The translations under genes and the position numbers were made by a program. A stretch of DNA of 8,021 bases from an uncultured Prevotella sp. (GTDB lineage: Bacteria > Bacteroidota > Bacteroidia > Bacteroidales > Bacteroidaceae): NCBI GenBank assembly GCA_900548195.1, contig URJQ01000121.1:1-8021 (forward strand), in the 5' to 3' direction. Numbering within the stretch: position 1 is the first letter of the stretch; the number at the start of each line of letters is the position of its first letter. Shown in pieces: positions 6,736 to 8,021 of the stretch. The notes below the pieces were generated by a model. The model was not told where the DNA came from, did no database searches, and saw nothing but the letters and a program-made list of their open reading frames with translations.

Positions 6736-6866
6736 TTTGTTTTTATTTTATCAGCGCCGAAGAGTTTTTCTTTCAGCACATTTTTCCTATTTTACAAGTG
6801 CTGTATCACTCTTGTTTCAGCACCTTTTACCTTAATTATTAGCGCCAGATGATTTTGTTCTGGCAC
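6736..6866 (-). repeat. Three tandem 43-44 nt hairpin units upstream of the DedA-family gene
   Basis: Read on the minus strand, three units follow head to tail, each a hairpin plus an 18-base A-rich linker. Unit A has its hairpin at 6866-6842, with GTGCCAGA pairing to TCTGGCGC. Unit B is at 6823-6798, with GTGCTG pairing to CAGCAC, extendable by a G-U and an A-U pair. Unit C is at 6779-6754, with GTGCTGAA pairing to TTCGGCGC. Loops are 9, 14 and 10 bases. The units have diverged, yet pairing is kept: stem position 5 is C-G, U-A, U-G and position 6 is A-U, G-C, G-C. The G-U pairs would be A-C mismatches in plus-strand RNA, so the structure belongs to minus-strand transcripts, in the leader or intercistronic region of the DedA-family gene. 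There are no U-runs after the stems, so simple intrinsic terminators are unlikely. Confidence 0.75.
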
Positions 6867-6923
6867 GTTTTTGCTAAATTGAGGAATGTCGTTTCGCTGT
6901 GCAAAAGCGCCCTTTCCTTTTTT

Positions 6924-7895
6924 CTATTCTATTACTATATGGATTCTGTCAAGCCCTAATGGCGTCTGAAGCCAGTCGGTTGACACTCCGATTATAGTCA
7001 CAGAAATCACCAATATGAGCATTATGATGAACGTGATATTTGACAATCGCGTCTCGGTAAGCGTGATAAAATGCGCCACAAGCGGACTTACGCTGACTAT
7101 CAGCACTGGCAACAGACTTTCTGCAAACAGTGGAGCGGCAGGGATTACTATCATCAGAATAATGGAAATCGCCACAAAAGCATTGAGGAACATCCTTGTG
7201 CGAATCTTGTCCTTATACGATGTCCGGATGAAATGTATCCATCCTATTCCTGCAAAAATGACGAGGATGACATACTCTGTGAGCATTCCCACCGTGATAT
7301 GCGAGTAATCGAAAATTGATTCCGTATCTATCAGGTCGTCAAAGTGGTCGATTAGCGGCTCTATGTCTCCCATATATACAAGGTATGGGGCGACTATCCA
7401 ATATGGAAGCACTGTGGCGAGCACTACGGCGCTAATTCCTTTCCAAGACAAAGCATAGAGCGGACGCGAGAGAAGGCAAGCCAACAGAGGGACAAACCAT
7501 AGCATCTGCACGAAAGCAAGGCTGGAAATGCTGATGAGAAGGAAGGCATAGAAGATGTAAGCTACTGCAAACTTATTCTGATAAGTATGGAAAATAGCCA
7601 ACAGGAAACCGACGAAACAGAGTTGAACAAACGCTTCTTCCGCTCCGAAATTCTGACCTATTCCCATCAGCGAGAGCAGGAGAAATGCGCTTGAGACCAT
7701 GTTTGTCCTCACTCTGATTAGCGCATTGCGATTGTTTATCTCAGCCATCAGATAGGTAGAGAGTGCCATGAGCAGGAATGGAATCCACATATTGCGTGAG
7801 ATTAAGCCTGCCGCCAGCCATACTAAAGCACCGAATAATGATGCTAAAGCCAGTGAGAATCTGCTTTGTGCTACTCTATTCTGAAAGCGTTTCAT
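6924..7895 (-). CDS. Uncharacterised polytopic membrane protein
   Basis: A 323-residue integral membrane protein with about ten or eleven hydrophobic spans (roughly residues 14-32, 36-52, 64-84, 88-104, 109-126, 128-146, 153-175, 203-223, 236-253, 260-278 and 286-304). I do not recognise a characterised family and see no catalytic or nucleotide-binding motif. The only long hydrophilic stretch is an acidic loop at about 176-200 (MGDIEPLIDHFDDLIDTESIFD). A short basic cytoplasmic start (MKRFQNRVAQSR) obeys the positive-inside rule and supports the ATG at 7895; a basic loop (about 224-234) lies later. The overall look is that of Bacteroidales-specific membrane proteins annotated as hypothetical. 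It is first of the same-strand series in view and lies 208 bp upstream of the DedA-family gene, separated by tandem hairpins. A long inverted repeat stands 20 bases before its start codon. Confidence 0.85.
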   Translation of the reverse strand: MKRFQNRVAQSRFSLALASLFGALVWLAAGLISRNMWIPFLLMALSTYLMAEINNRNALIRVRTNMVSSAFLLLSLMGIGQNFGAEEAFVQLCFVGFLLAIFHTYQNKFAVAYIFYAFLLISISSLAFVQMLWFVPLLACLLSRPLYALSWKGISAVVLATVLPYWIVAPYLVYMGDIEPLIDHFDDLIDTESIFDYSHITVGMLTEYVILVIFAGIGWIHFIRTSYKDKIRTRMFLNAFVAISIILMIVIPAAPLFAESLLPVLIVSVSPLVAHFITLTETRLSNITFIIMLILVISVTIIGVSTDWLQTPLGLDRIHIVIE

Positions 7896-7915
7896 TAGTG
7901 TTTATTTTGCATAAG

Positions 7916-7970
7916 TAAATGAAGGAAGGTGATTTGTCGGCTTGTTGGACAAATCACATTCCTCATTTTA
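7916..7970. repeat. Long imperfect inverted repeat just upstream of the 323-residue gene
   Basis: Two 23-base arms (7916-7938 and 7948-7970) flank a 9-base loop. The inner ten pairs are perfect (GTGATTTGTC with GACAAATCAC). One mismatch and then a one-base offset complete the outer part (TAAATGA with TCATTTTA), so nearly the whole arm can pair. It starts 20 bases upstream of the ATG at 7895. It could be a 5'-leader hairpin of that gene, the terminator of an upstream gene outside the window, a regulator's operator, or a small palindromic repeat element. No U-run follows on the minus strand; on the plus strand the outer arm ends in CATTTTA. The remaining 51 bases to the window edge show only a one-mismatch -7 element (TAATTCTG, minus strand), with no matching -33 box. 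Confidence 0.8.
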
Positions 7971-8021
7971 AGTAGGTGATCAGAATTATTTTTATAATAG
8001 CTATGCTCTATTGTGATGCAG

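Noticed and set aside
6594..6779. 61-codon minus-strand frame beginning in hairpin unit C
   Set aside because: It starts with GTG inside the hairpin repeat and then overlaps the DedA-family gene in another frame. The other units do not keep an open frame (unit B has an early stop), so the repeats are better explained as RNA structure.
6736..6923. CRISPR array
   Set aside because: The units are short, diverged within the stem, and lack unique spacers of constant size between identical repeats; no cas gene is present.

Overview
The window looks like a chromosomal segment from a Bacteroidales bacterium, most likely Prevotella-like. The case rests on a 1119-residue DUF2723 (PF11028-type) membrane glycosyltransferase of the form common in Bacteroidota, the absence of Shine-Dalgarno sequences before the starts, AT-rich intergenic DNA between moderate-GC genes, and intergenic ATGCAT-type and GTTGTT/CAACAA-type simple repeats. 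The genus is an inference. No mobile-element gene, CRISPR array, tRNA or rRNA was seen.

All six genes lie on the minus strand, so transcription runs from high to low coordinates: an unrecognised polytopic membrane protein (7895-6924), a YqaA-type DedA/VTT membrane protein (6715-6281), the large DUF2723 GT-C-type glycosyltransferase (6211-2852), a NodB-type polysaccharide deacetylase (2709-2098), a bile acid:sodium symporter family transporter (1906-1052), and a soluble helical protein of unknown function (925-218). The genes are 68 to 208 bp apart with no overlaps. The dedA-DUF2723 gap (69 bp) is the tightest and the most operon-like. The middle three genes could together serve envelope glycan or glycoprotein work: a lipid-carrier-linked membrane protein, a glycosyltransferase that probably uses a polyprenyl-phosphate sugar, and a carbohydrate deacetylase. 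That link is inference from family and position.

The intergenic spaces hold most of what is unusual. Between the first two genes lie three tandem 43-44 nt units, each a hairpin plus an 18 nt A-rich linker. Stem positions differ compensatorily between units, and the G-U pairs work only in minus-strand RNA. Two other gaps (926-1051 and 2710-2851) carry related inverted repeats made of GTT-rich and CAA-rich arms. The gap before the transporter gene contains an ATGCAT-rich repeat with an exact 24 bp direct duplication and a 14 bp perfect hairpin. A 55 nt imperfect inverted repeat sits just upstream of the first gene. The left edge (1-217) has no complete gene and may contain the end of a feature that begins outside the window.
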